Source of the DNA: Agarilytica sp033852175
GTDB taxonomy: Bacteria; Pseudomonadota; Gammaproteobacteria; Pseudomonadales; Cellvibrionaceae
Direction of reading: 5' to 3'
Length of the DNA: 64,000 bases
Assembly: GCA_033852175.1 (NCBI GenBank)
Contig: JAWSUY010000019.1
Span: 1 to 64,000, forward strand
Part shown: positions 36,234-44,397 of the stretch, piece by piece
How positions within the stretch are numbered: position 1 is the first letter of the stretch
Layout: each line of letters starts with the position of its first letter
Translations under genes and position numbers: made by a program
Notes under the pieces: model-generated
Told to the model about the DNA's origin: nothing
Seen by the model: the letters and a program-made list of their open reading frames with translations, nothing else
Databases searched by the model: none

Positions 36234-37631
36234 ATGTTTGAAAATTTATCTGACCGTTTATCGAAATCGCTTAAAAAAATAAGCGGCAAATCTCGGCTCA
36301 ACCATGACAATATTCAAGACACGCTACGCGAAGTGCGTAAAGCGCTTTTGGAAGCCGATGTTGCGTTGCCAGTAGTTAAAGAATTTACCAGTCTTGTGCG
36401 TAAGCGTGCGCAAGGTGTTGAAGTGTCGCGAGCGCTCAATCCTGGCCAGCAGTTTCTCAAAATAGTTGAGTCGCAACTCACTGAGATTATGGGGGAGGCG
36501 AACCAAACTTTGAATTTGGCTCAGCAGCCGCCAGCAATTGTGATGATGGCAGGCTTACAGGGCGCAGGTAAAACGACTTCAGTTGCTAAGTTGGCTCGAT
36601 TTTTAAAGCAAAAAGAGAAGAAGCGCGTTGCCGTCGTGTCGGTTGATATCTACCGACCTGCCGCGATCAAGCAGCTAGAAACGCTTGCGGAAGAGGTCGA
36701 GGCCGACTTTATTCCCTCCTCTGCCGATCAAAAGCCAATTGATATTGCTAAAAACGCGATTAAGCACGCGAAGAAAATACACGCGGATGTTTTGATTATT
36801 GATACTGCCGGTCGTTTGCATATCGATGATGAGCTTATGGATGAGATCAAAGGCCTGCATGCAGCCGTGACTCCTATAGAGACACTCTTCGTTATCGACG
36901 CGATGATTGGGCAAGATGCAGTCAATACTGCCAAAGCATTTAACGACGCCTTGCCGTTGACCGGGATTATCTTAACCAAAACGGATGGCGATGCCCGTGG
37001 TGGAGCCGCCTTATCTGTTCGTCATGTGACCGGCAAGCCGATTAAGTTTATGGGTTCCGGCGAGAAGGTAGATGCGTTAGAGCCGTTTTATCCTGAACGT
37101 ATTGCTTCGCGCATCCTGGGTATGGGGGACGTAATGACCCTTATCGAAGATGCCGAACAAAAAATCGATAAGGAAAAAGCCGAAAAGCTGATCAAGAAGG
37201 TTCAGAAGGGTAAAAAGTTTGACCTTGAAGATTTGCGAGACCAGTTGCAGCAAATGAAAAACATGGGTGGGATGACCTCCATGCTAGAAAAACTTCCCGG
37301 CATGGGGAATGTTGCCCAGATGGCTGAAAAATCCAACATGACCTCTCAGTTCGATCGTATGGATGCCATTATTGGCTCGATGACGCCCGGCGAGAGGAAA
37401 AACCCTGACATTCTTAATGGTTCTCGTAAGCGTCGAATTACGCGCGGTTCCGGAACGGACATCCAAGACCTTAATCGACTCATTAAACAGCATAAGCAAA
37501 TGGCCAAAATGATGAAGAAAATGAAAGGTGGCGGCATGGCGAAGATGATGCGGGGGATGAGCGGAATGCTTCCTGGCGGTGGAGGAGCCGGAGGGATGCC
37601 TCCAGGCGGAATGCCTCCAGGTTTTGGGTAG
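36234..37631 (+). CDS. ffh: Signal recognition particle protein
   Basis: 465 residues. N domain (about 1-90), SRP GTPase G domain with P-loop GLQGAGKTTSVAKLA, DTAGRLHIDDELM and the specificity loop TKTDGDARGGAALS, then the methionine-rich M domain (about 300-435) that binds 4.5S RNA and signal peptides, here MTSMLEKLPGMGNV. A Gly/Met/Pro-rich tail ends the protein. It guides nascent inner-membrane proteins to FtsY. The rpsP operon begins 224 bases downstream. Confidence 0.97.
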   Translation: MFENLSDRLSKSLKKISGKSRLNHDNIQDTLREVRKALLEADVALPVVKEFTSLVRKRAQGVEVSRALNPGQQFLKIVESQLTEIMGEANQTLNLAQQPPAIVMMAGLQGAGKTTSVAKLARFLKQKEKKRVAVVSVDIYRPAAIKQLETLAEEVEADFIPSSADQKPIDIAKNAIKHAKKIHADVLIIDTAGRLHIDDELMDEIKGLHAAVTPIETLFVIDAMIGQDAVNTAKAFNDALPLTGIILTKTDGDARGGAALSVRHVTGKPIKFMGSGEKVDALEPFYPERIASRILGMGDVMTLIEDAEQKIDKEKAEKLIKKVQKGKKFDLEDLRDQLQQMKNMGGMTSMLEKLPGMGNVAQMAEKSNMTSQFDRMDAIIGSMTPGERKNPDILNGSRKRRITRGSGTDIQDLNRLIKQHKQMAKMMKKMKGGGMAKMMRGMSGMLPGGGGAGGMPPGGMPPGFG

Positions 37632-37854
37632 TAAAAAAAACCGTTAATAATCAATAGGTTAAAGCTGTGGAAGGAGGGGAAGTTAGGTGGGCGTTATTTT
37701 TATTAATTGTCTTCTAAATCCCCCCTATACACAGAGTCCTGTTTCCATTAAAATACGCCGCCTTTCGCAGGTGGTTTGTCTGCCAAAGTTAGTTAAATCA
37801 ACGGCTTAGGCAAATTAAGAACCATTAATAAAGAATTCATAGGGTTAGATATCC

Positions 37855-38100
37855 ATGGTAACAATTAGATTGTCACGCGGCGGTTCCAAGAAACGTCCTT
37901 TCTACCACATTTCAGTAACTGATAGCCGCAAGTCTCGCGACGGTCGCTTCCTTGAGCGTGTTGGTTTCTTCAACCCAGTTGCACGCGGTCAAGAAGAGCG
38001 TATGCGTCTAGATCAAGAACGTTTTGATTTCTGGGTAGGTCAAGGTGCACAGGTTTCTGATCGTGTATCTAGTTTAGTAAAAGGTTTTGAGGCGGCTTAA
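37855..38100 (+). CDS. rpsP: 30S ribosomal protein bS16
   Basis: 81 residues, full length. VTIRLSRGGSKKRPFYHISV and RDGRFLERVGFFNPVA are universal bS16 motifs. First gene of the conserved rpsP-rimM-trmD-rplS operon. ATG 37855, with TAGGGTTAG-like sequence upstream. Confidence 0.98.
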   Translation: MVTIRLSRGGSKKRPFYHISVTDSRKSRDGRFLERVGFFNPVARGQEERMRLDQERFDFWVGQGAQVSDRVSSLVKGFEAA

Positions 38101-38133
38101 GCCCCTCTGAACTTTCTGAGTATTATTAAGCCT

Positions 38134-38673
38134 GTGGCAGATTCGCGTTCAAACTTAATTGATGTTGGGCGCCTTGGCGCAGCCTTTGGTGTAAAGGGTT
38201 GGATTAAAGTACATTCCAGTACTCAGCCAAAAGAGAATATAGTCAAGTATGCGCCGTGGTGGTTAAAGACGCGGCACGGTGCTAAAGAGTTTGAAGTCGA
38301 TGATTTCAAAGTTCAAAGCGATTCTCTAGTGGTTCACCTGAAGGGAGTTGATGATCGAGATGTGGCTTCTCAATACGCCTCGGTCAATATAGCGGTAGAG
38401 CGAAGCCTTCTTCCTGATTTGGAAGAAGACGATTACTACTGGCATCAGCTTATAGGGCTTAAGGTAATCAGCGAATTCGATGAGAAGACTGTCGAGTTTG
38501 GTGTTGTAAAAGAGTTGTTAGAGACGGGTGCAAATGATGTTCTCGTTGTTTCGGCTTCGCAAGAAAGTATTGATGACAAAGAGCGATTAGTTCCCTATAT
38601 CCTCGGTCACTATGTGACAAAAGTGGATTTAGAAGCGGGTGAAATTCGGGTTGATTGGGACCCTGAATTTTAA
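38134..38673 (+). CDS. rimM: Ribosome maturation factor RimM
   Basis: 179 residues: RimM N-terminal beta barrel (DVGRLGAAFGVKGWIKVHS) and PRC-barrel domain (about 100-175: DDYYWHQLIGLKVI, LVPYILGHYVTKVDLEAGEI). It binds uS19 and helps 30S head maturation. GTG start at 38134, 33 bases after rpsP. Confidence 0.96.
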   Translation: MADSRSNLIDVGRLGAAFGVKGWIKVHSSTQPKENIVKYAPWWLKTRHGAKEFEVDDFKVQSDSLVVHLKGVDDRDVASQYASVNIAVERSLLPDLEEDDYYWHQLIGLKVISEFDEKTVEFGVVKELLETGANDVLVVSASQESIDDKERLVPYILGHYVTKVDLEAGEIRVDWDPEF

Positions 38674-38718
38674 CGGAGCTGGCGAGGTGTTTTCAATGTT
38701 GTCAGATAGGAGTCAATC

Positions 38719-39477
38719 GTGCGTGCTGCGGTCATAACACTATTTCCCGAAATGTTTACCGCATTAACGGAAAGCGGCGTAACGCGAAGAGCCATTGAAA
38801 GTGGCTTATTTGAATTAAAATGCATAAATCCTCGTGATTTTGCTACAGACAAACACCGCACGGTCGACGATAGACCATACGGTGGTGGGCCAGGAATGGT
38901 CATGCGTGTTCAGCCTTTGCAAGACGCACTGAGTTCCGCCAAAAAATGGTTGGAGTCAGAAAGCGAAAGTAATGATAATGCCTACAAGGTTATTTATCTT
39001 TCGCCACAGGGGCAGCGCTTTGATAGCCAGGCGGTGAAAGAGTTATCGCAGCAGTGCGATCTAATCTTGATTGCTGGTCGTTACGAAGGTGTTGACGAGC
39101 GATTTATTGAACGCGAAGTTGATGAAGAGTGGTCCATAGGGGATTATGTTCTCAGCGGCGGAGAGCTACCAGCAATGGTGATGCTTGATGCGATAATACG
39201 GTTTATACCCGGTGTATTGGGCGATTCCCAGTCTGCCGAACAAGATTCATTTGAAGATGGATTGTTAGATTGCCCACACTACACACGGCCAGACGTTCTT
39301 AATGGGTGTGAAGTGCCCAGTGTATTGTTGTCGGGAAATCACAAAAAAATTGAAACTTGGCGATTACAGCAATCGTTAGGTCGAACAGCAGAAAGAAGGC
39401 CAGATTTACTGGCTGATAAAGAGTTAACAGACGTTCAGCAGGTGTTATTAGATGCCTACCTTCGGGAGCGAACGTAG
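38719..39477 (+). CDS. trmD: tRNA (guanine-37-N1)-methyltransferase
   Basis: 252 residues of the SPOUT superfamily. DDRPYGGGPGMVMRVQPL, the knot region CDLILIAGRYEGVDERFIE and SIGDYVLSGGELPAMVMLD are diagnostic, as is the C-terminal DLLADKELTDVQ. It methylates G37 of tRNAs that read CNN and some CGG codons. GTG start, 45 bases after rimM. Confidence 0.97.
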   Translation: MRAAVITLFPEMFTALTESGVTRRAIESGLFELKCINPRDFATDKHRTVDDRPYGGGPGMVMRVQPLQDALSSAKKWLESESESNDNAYKVIYLSPQGQRFDSQAVKELSQQCDLILIAGRYEGVDERFIEREVDEEWSIGDYVLSGGELPAMVMLDAIIRFIPGVLGDSQSAEQDSFEDGLLDCPHYTRPDVLNGCEVPSVLLSGNHKKIETWRLQQSLGRTAERRPDLLADKELTDVQQVLLDAYLRERT

Positions 39478-39521
39478 AAAAATTTAGCCGAGAGGCTTTA
39501 CTTGCTAATCAGGAGCAAACC

Positions 39522-39878
39522 ATGAGTTCTAGTAACAAAATTATTCAAGAACTGGAAAACGAACAGCTTAAACAAGACATTCCAGAGTTTAGTCCAGGCG
39601 ATACCGTTATCGTTCAGGTTAAAGTAAAGGAGGGCACTCGCGAGCGTCTTCAGGCATTCGAAGGTGTTGTCATTGCCATTCGTAACCGCGGCATAAACTC
39701 AGCTTTTACCGCTCGTAAGATCTCTCATGGTATTGGTGTTGAGCGTACTTTCCAAACGCACAGTAAATTACTTGATAGTATTACAGTTAAGCGTCGTGGC
39801 GATGTTCGTCAGGCGAAACTTTACTATCTACGTGAGTTGACTGGTAAAGCAGCACGAATCAAAGAAAAACTTGGCTAA
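39522..39878 (+). CDS. rplS: 50S ribosomal protein bL19
   Basis: 118 residues with the bL19 motifs PGDTVIVQVKVKEGTRERLQ, FEGVVIAIRNRG and the C-terminal RRGDVRQAKLYYLRELTGK. Last gene of the operon, followed by a terminator. Confidence 0.98.
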   Translation: MSSSNKIIQELENEQLKQDIPEFSPGDTVIVQVKVKEGTRERLQAFEGVVIAIRNRGINSAFTARKISHGIGVERTFQTHSKLLDSITVKRRGDVRQAKLYYLRELTGKAARIKEKLG

Positions 39879-39900
39879 GCCTTTCTTTAGGTTTTGGTTT

Positions 39901-39927
39901 AAAAAAGCGGCTTCGGCCGCTTTTTTT
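39901..39927 (+). terminator. Terminator of the rpsP-rplS operon
   Basis: AAAAAAGCGGC, TTCG loop, GCCGC followed by seven T. A UUCG tetraloop caps a GC-rich stem, directly after rplS. Confidence 0.93.
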
Positions 39928-40106
39928 GTTTCTGTCGGTATATCCCGAACAGCTTAGCCTTCGAATTTGGCAGGCGTGAGTGTCGGTTTTTGGTTTTAGA
40001 AGTGGTCTTTGGCCACTAATTGCAGCCCTCGCCGCCACTCGTTTTTTCTTATGGAACCATGCTAGACTTCTGCTATCAAAGCGTAGCTATAATCACTTTA
40101 GGAACA

Positions 40107-40979
40107 ATGCCGGTGTCTTTATTAAAAAAAATATCCATGATTTTCGTTTCAGCAGCAATGGCCGTTTTACTGGGGTGCCAAGGCGAGACAGGTTCAAGCG
40201 GTGAGAGTGCGCAAGTTACGCAAATAGAGTCAGGCTCTGGAGTTGTTGCAGTAGATCAGGCTGTAGATGTCTCTATTGGAGGTTCTATCGCGTCGGGCGA
40301 AAATTCTGAAAAGCCGAGTGACTTATTGAGCACTGTGGCAGCAAAATTCGTAAAAGCGCGCCCAGATTTAAAGATCGTTGATATTAAGCCTGCTGAAGCA
40401 GAAGGCGTATATCAGCTCTTTTTTGAAGGTAAGGGCAGTGTTTACTTGATGAGTTCCGGTGACCATTTCTTTGTTGGCGATTTGTACCACTTAGACGAAG
40501 GCCGAATCGTAAATGTCACTGAAGAAAGTAAGAACGGTCCTCGCGCAGAGCTGATGGCTTCGATTAAGCAAGAGGATATGATTATCTTCAGTCCCGAAGG
40601 CGAAGTTAAAGCCAGTGTTATCGTTTTCACTGACGTTGACTGCGGCTACTGTCGTAAGCTGCATCGTGAAGTGCCAGCAATGAACGCACTTGGCATTGAG
40701 ATCAAATATCTTGCCTATCCTCGTGCAGGTGTAGGGTCGGAGTCTTATAAGAAAATAGCCTCCGCTTGGTGCGCTGAAGATCGCAACGAGGCTTTGAGCA
40801 AGTTGAAAGCTGGTGTGCAAATCCCGGTTAATGTTTGTGACGGTAACCCGGTTGCCGAGCAGTTTAATATTGGCCTCAAAGCAGGGCTTAACGGCACGCC
40901 CGCTCTTATCTTAGAATCCGGCGAATTGATTCCTGGCTATCTAGCCGCTGACAAGCTAGCTAAAACACTAGGCATATAA
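40107..40979 (+). CDS. dsbC: DsbC/DsbG-family disulfide isomerase, predicted lipoprotein
   Basis: 290 residues from ATG 40107 (TAGGA eight bases upstream; the frame is open to 40020). The N-terminus MIFVSAAMAVLLGC is a lipobox with Cys24, so the protein is probably membrane-anchored, unlike soluble E. coli DsbC. The dimerisation part spans about 65-150. The thioredoxin-fold domain carries the redox motif DVDCGYCRKLH and the cis-Pro loop NGTPALILESGELIPGY. A second Cys pair (SAWCAED, VNVCDGNP) matches the structural disulfide of DsbC. dsbC-hom-thrC-recJ order is as in Pseudomonas, but the xerD gene usually before dsbC is absent. Confidence 0.87.
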   Translation: MPVSLLKKISMIFVSAAMAVLLGCQGETGSSGESAQVTQIESGSGVVAVDQAVDVSIGGSIASGENSEKPSDLLSTVAAKFVKARPDLKIVDIKPAEAEGVYQLFFEGKGSVYLMSSGDHFFVGDLYHLDEGRIVNVTEESKNGPRAELMASIKQEDMIIFSPEGEVKASVIVFTDVDCGYCRKLHREVPAMNALGIEIKYLAYPRAGVGSESYKKIASAWCAEDRNEALSKLKAGVQIPVNVCDGNPVAEQFNIGLKAGLNGTPALILESGELIPGYLAADKLAKTLGI

Positions 40980-41083
40980 GTACGGCTTGGCTGCTAAGAT
41001 CCTTCGCTGGTTAACTAGTCGGATCGAAGCAGCCATCTCATAATTCTCCGCAATACACCATAGCCCCAAATCCCAACCCTAAA

Positions 41084-41195
41084 CCCGTCATCCGTCTCCC
41101 GTCATCCGTCTCCCGAATCCCGTCACCCGTCACCCGTCACCCGTCTCCCGTCTCCCGTCTCCCACATCCCACATCCCACATCCCACATCCCAATT
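41084..41195. repeat. CCCGTCA/CCCGTCT/CCCACAT heptad tandem repeat, 16 units
   Basis: Sixteen uninterrupted seven-base units: CCCGTCA and TCCGTCT alternating, one CCCGAAT, three CCCGTCA, three CCCGTCT, four CCCACAT, one CCCAATT. C-rich on the plus strand, between dsbC and hom. Same period and CCCG core as the repeats at 3369, 7081 and 56901. Confidence 0.93.
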
Positions 41196-41302
41196 TCCCC
41201 CTTTCCCATTGACACCAACTGCCACCGTCAGTAAGGTTTCGTTTCTTTTTTAAGGGCCGATTTCTTGCCCTTAAGCAGCATTTTTATACAGAGGATTACA
41301 CT

Positions 41303-42610
41303 TTGAAGCGCGTTAACGTGGGTATTTGCGGACTCGGGACAGTTGGAGGCGGAACCTTCAACGTTCTTACTCGAAATAACAGCATGATCGGTGCACGAGC
41401 AGGATGTGAGATTGCTATTGCCCATATTGGCGCTCGAAGAGAGAATCCAGCCTGTGATACGCAAGATATCAAGATCAGCGCAGATATAAACGCCGTTGCA
41501 GACGATCCTGAGGTTCACATCATCGTAGAGCTAATTGGCGGCACAACCGTTGCTAAAGAGCTTGTCACGCGGGCCTTACAAAACAAAAAACATGTGGTTA
41601 CCGCGAACAAAGCACTGATTGCAGAGTATGGGAATGAGCTTTTTGCGATTGCTCAGCAAAATAACGTCACAATCTCCTATGAAGCCGCGGTAGCTGGCGG
41701 AATTCCGATTATCGGCGCGTTAAGAGAAGGTTTGGCCGCGAACAATATTGAATGGCTTGCGGGCATCATTAACGGTACCGGTAACTTTATCCTGACCGAA
41801 ATGCGCGATAAAGGCCGCGATTTTGACGATGTACTTAAAGAAGCTCAGGAATTGGGCTACGCAGAAGCCGATCCAACCTTTGATGTTGAAGGCATCGACG
41901 CAGCGCATAAACTCGTCATTCTTTCATCTATCGCATTTGGTATGCCTTTAGCGTTCGATAAAGTGTTTACCGAAGGTATTAGCAAAGTCTCATTAGAAGA
42001 TGTCGCCTACGCAGACGAGTTGGGTTATAGCATCAAGCATTTGGGGATCACCCGTCGCCGGGATTGTGGTGGAATAGAACTACGCGTGCACCCAACATTG
42101 ATTCCTAAAACACAACTGATCGCAAATGTAGATGGCGTGATGAATGCCGTGGTTGTAAAAGGGGATGCCGTTGGCCCTACTCTTTATTACGGAGCGGGTG
42201 CCGGGGCAGAAGCAACAGCGTCAGCCGTTATTGCTGATATCGTGCGCGTGAGCCGTGGGGTTGGTGCTGAAGTTGATACTTCTGTACCGCATTTAGGTTT
42301 TGCACATGAGCAGCTTGAAGAATGTACAATCTTGCCAATTGAAGAGACCGAGACGGCGTATTATATGCGTATTTCTGCTCTTGATAAGCCTGGAGTACTG
42401 TCCCACATTTCGCAGATATTAAGTGATGCCGGTATTAGTATAGAGGCACTTATTCAAAAAGAAGCGAAGGACGGGCAAGACCATGTCCCAATGATTCTTT
42501 TGACTAATCGGGCAATTGAAAAAAATATCAGTGCGGCAATCGAAACGATTGAAGGGCTGGAGTCAGTTGAAGGTAAAGTGGTTCGCATTCGTGTTGAGTC
42601 GTTGAAATAA
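41303..42610 (+). CDS. hom: Homoserine dehydrogenase
   Basis: 435 residues, TTG start after AGAGGA. NAD(P)-binding GICGLGTVGGGTFNVL, catalytic domain with VVTANKALIAEYG, GGIPIIGALREGLAANNI, INGTGNFILTEM and YAEADPTFDVEGIDAAHK, and a C-terminal ACT domain (about 350-430: YYMRISALDKPGVLSHISQI) for threonine feedback. It is monofunctional (no aspartokinase). Reduces aspartate semialdehyde to homoserine; thrC follows 64 bases later. Confidence 0.97.
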   Translation: MKRVNVGICGLGTVGGGTFNVLTRNNSMIGARAGCEIAIAHIGARRENPACDTQDIKISADINAVADDPEVHIIVELIGGTTVAKELVTRALQNKKHVVTANKALIAEYGNELFAIAQQNNVTISYEAAVAGGIPIIGALREGLAANNIEWLAGIINGTGNFILTEMRDKGRDFDDVLKEAQELGYAEADPTFDVEGIDAAHKLVILSSIAFGMPLAFDKVFTEGISKVSLEDVAYADELGYSIKHLGITRRRDCGGIELRVHPTLIPKTQLIANVDGVMNAVVVKGDAVGPTLYYGAGAGAEATASAVIADIVRVSRGVGAEVDTSVPHLGFAHEQLEECTILPIEETETAYYMRISALDKPGVLSHISQILSDAGISIEALIQKEAKDGQDHVPMILLTNRAIEKNISAAIETIEGLESVEGKVVRIRVESLK

Positions 42611-42674
42611 TAGAGTTGATAGCGTTTAATCTTTCGTGATTAACCTGTAAATACAATATATCTAGGCAAATAAA

Positions 42675-44072
42675 GTGAAATACATCAGTACCCGTGGCGA
42701 CGCGCCCAGTTTAAATTTTGAAGAAGTTGTTCTTGCCGGTCTAGCAAGCGATGGTGGTTTATATGTTCCAGAAACATTGCCGCACTATTCAAAAGAAGAA
42801 ATTGCATCGTGGGCAGGTTTAAGTTATCGCGACTTAGCCTTTAAAGTGATTGCTCCGTTTGTCGATGGTGAAGTGCCTGATGCTGATCTAAAAAAGATCA
42901 TCGACACTTCGTATGATTCTTTTCGCCATGATGGCATTGCTCCGCTTGTTCAAACGGGACATAACGAATGGATCTTGGAATTATTTCAAGGCCCGACCTT
43001 AGCCTTTAAAGATTTTGCCCTACAGTTTTTGGGTAATCTTCTCGATTATATTCTTGAAAAGCGTCAGCAAAAAGTCGTGATCATGGGGGCAACCTCAGGT
43101 GATACCGGTTCAGCAGCGATCGAAGGCTGTAAAAAGTGCAGTAATGTCGATATCTTTATTTTACACCCGCACAATCGTGTGTCGGATGTTCAGCGTAAAC
43201 AAATGACATCGGTTCTTGAGCCGAATGTTCACAATATTGCATTAACGGGTAATTTTGACGATTGCCAAAACATGATTAAAGCGAGCTTTGCCGACCAAAG
43301 CTTTTTGCCCGAAGGCCGACCTCTGGTCGCAGTTAACTCGATTAACTGGGCGCGCATCATGGCGCAAATTGTTTATTACTTTTACGCCAGTTTATCCTTG
43401 GGTGGTCCACATCGACCCATTTCGTTCTCAGTTCCTACGGGCAATTTTGGTGATATTTTTGCCGGTTATTTGGCAAAAAAAATGGGCCTCCCAATCGATC
43501 AATTGGTGATTGCCACTAACAGTAACGATATTTTACACCGCTGTATCAGTGAGAATGATTTGAGCAAGCAACCCTTGGTTCATTCGCTTTCGCCGAGTAT
43601 GGATATCATGGTTTCCAGTAATTTTGAACGCATGCTGTTTGACTTGTATGACCGAGATGGTGCTGTAATCAAAAAAATGATGGAAGATTTTAAGTCCGGA
43701 TCATTGGTGCTAAGTGAAGCGGCTTTATCTAAGGCGCGTGAACTGTTCAGCAGTTACCGTATCGACGACGATGAAATGATCGACGTTATTCGCGATGTTT
43801 ATGAAACGTCTGAATACCTACTAGACCCGCACACGGCAATTGGTGTTCAAGCGGCTCGTAAGACCCGACGCTCACAATCTATACCGATGGTATGCTTAGC
43901 GACGGCGCACCCCGCCAAGTTCCCAGAAGCAGTTAAAAAGGCAGGGCAGAAAGAAGACCCTGAGTTGCCGCATCATATGGCCGATTTGTTCGAACGTGAA
44001 GAAAAATTCACTGTACTCGATAACGACCTGGCCATGGTTCAGCAGTTTGTGTCCGATCATATCGTGAGCTAA
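42675..44072 (+). CDS. thrC: Threonine synthase
   Basis: 465 residues, PLP fold type II of the longer gammaproteobacterial type. Start MKYISTRGDAPSLNFEEVVL, PLP-lysine in LFQGPTLAFKDFALQFLG, phosphate-binding GATSGDTGSAAIEGCK, and SFSVPTGNFGDIFAGYLAKK. Converts O-phosphohomoserine to threonine. GTG start. A strong hairpin 34 bases downstream probably ends the hom-thrC transcript. Confidence 0.97.
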   Translation: MKYISTRGDAPSLNFEEVVLAGLASDGGLYVPETLPHYSKEEIASWAGLSYRDLAFKVIAPFVDGEVPDADLKKIIDTSYDSFRHDGIAPLVQTGHNEWILELFQGPTLAFKDFALQFLGNLLDYILEKRQQKVVIMGATSGDTGSAAIEGCKKCSNVDIFILHPHNRVSDVQRKQMTSVLEPNVHNIALTGNFDDCQNMIKASFADQSFLPEGRPLVAVNSINWARIMAQIVYYFYASLSLGGPHRPISFSVPTGNFGDIFAGYLAKKMGLPIDQLVIATNSNDILHRCISENDLSKQPLVHSLSPSMDIMVSSNFERMLFDLYDRDGAVIKKMMEDFKSGSLVLSEAALSKARELFSSYRIDDDEMIDVIRDVYETSEYLLDPHTAIGVQAARKTRRSQSIPMVCLATAHPAKFPEAVKKAGQKEDPELPHHMADLFEREEKFTVLDNDLAMVQQFVSDHIVS

Positions 44073-44105
44073 TTCTTCAGATTGATATCTGGGGATTTCT
44101 TCATG

Positions 44106-44151
44106 TTCGCCCTGCTGAATTGTGTTTGATAATACAATTCATCGGGGCGAA
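44106..44151 (+). terminator. Hairpin downstream of thrC, probable terminator
   Basis: TTCGCCC (44106-44112) pairs with GGGCGAA (44145-44151), and inner GAATTGT with ACAATTC. The stem is long with one internal mismatch region. It is followed by ATTGTTTTG, a weak T-rich tract, so termination strength is uncertain. Confidence 0.6.
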
Positions 44152-44397
44152 ATTGTTTTGGGCGTGTGAACGAGGGAATGCAACATCAGTTTTTAGTAAA
44201 ATAAACAGCAGAGCAATCGAACTGTTCATAATGTTAATAGTTCAGCAATCTGAGAATTCAGTAATTTAACAGTTTACAGTTTTAGCGGTTCAGTAAAATA
44301 ATAGGCCAAAAAATTAATTGCCTGTAATTTAATAAATGAAAATTTAATAGATAGCAGTTTAATAAACAGTTTAACCGAGTCAGATTTTCTTATAGCA
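44152..44397. other. AT-rich, degenerate-repeat spacer before recJ
   Basis: About 245 bases rich in A/T with many imperfect copies of CAGTTTA/AATTTAA (for example near 44272, 44350 and 44370). No gene is seen. It may be decayed tandem-repeat DNA and should contain the recJ promoter. Confidence 0.4.
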
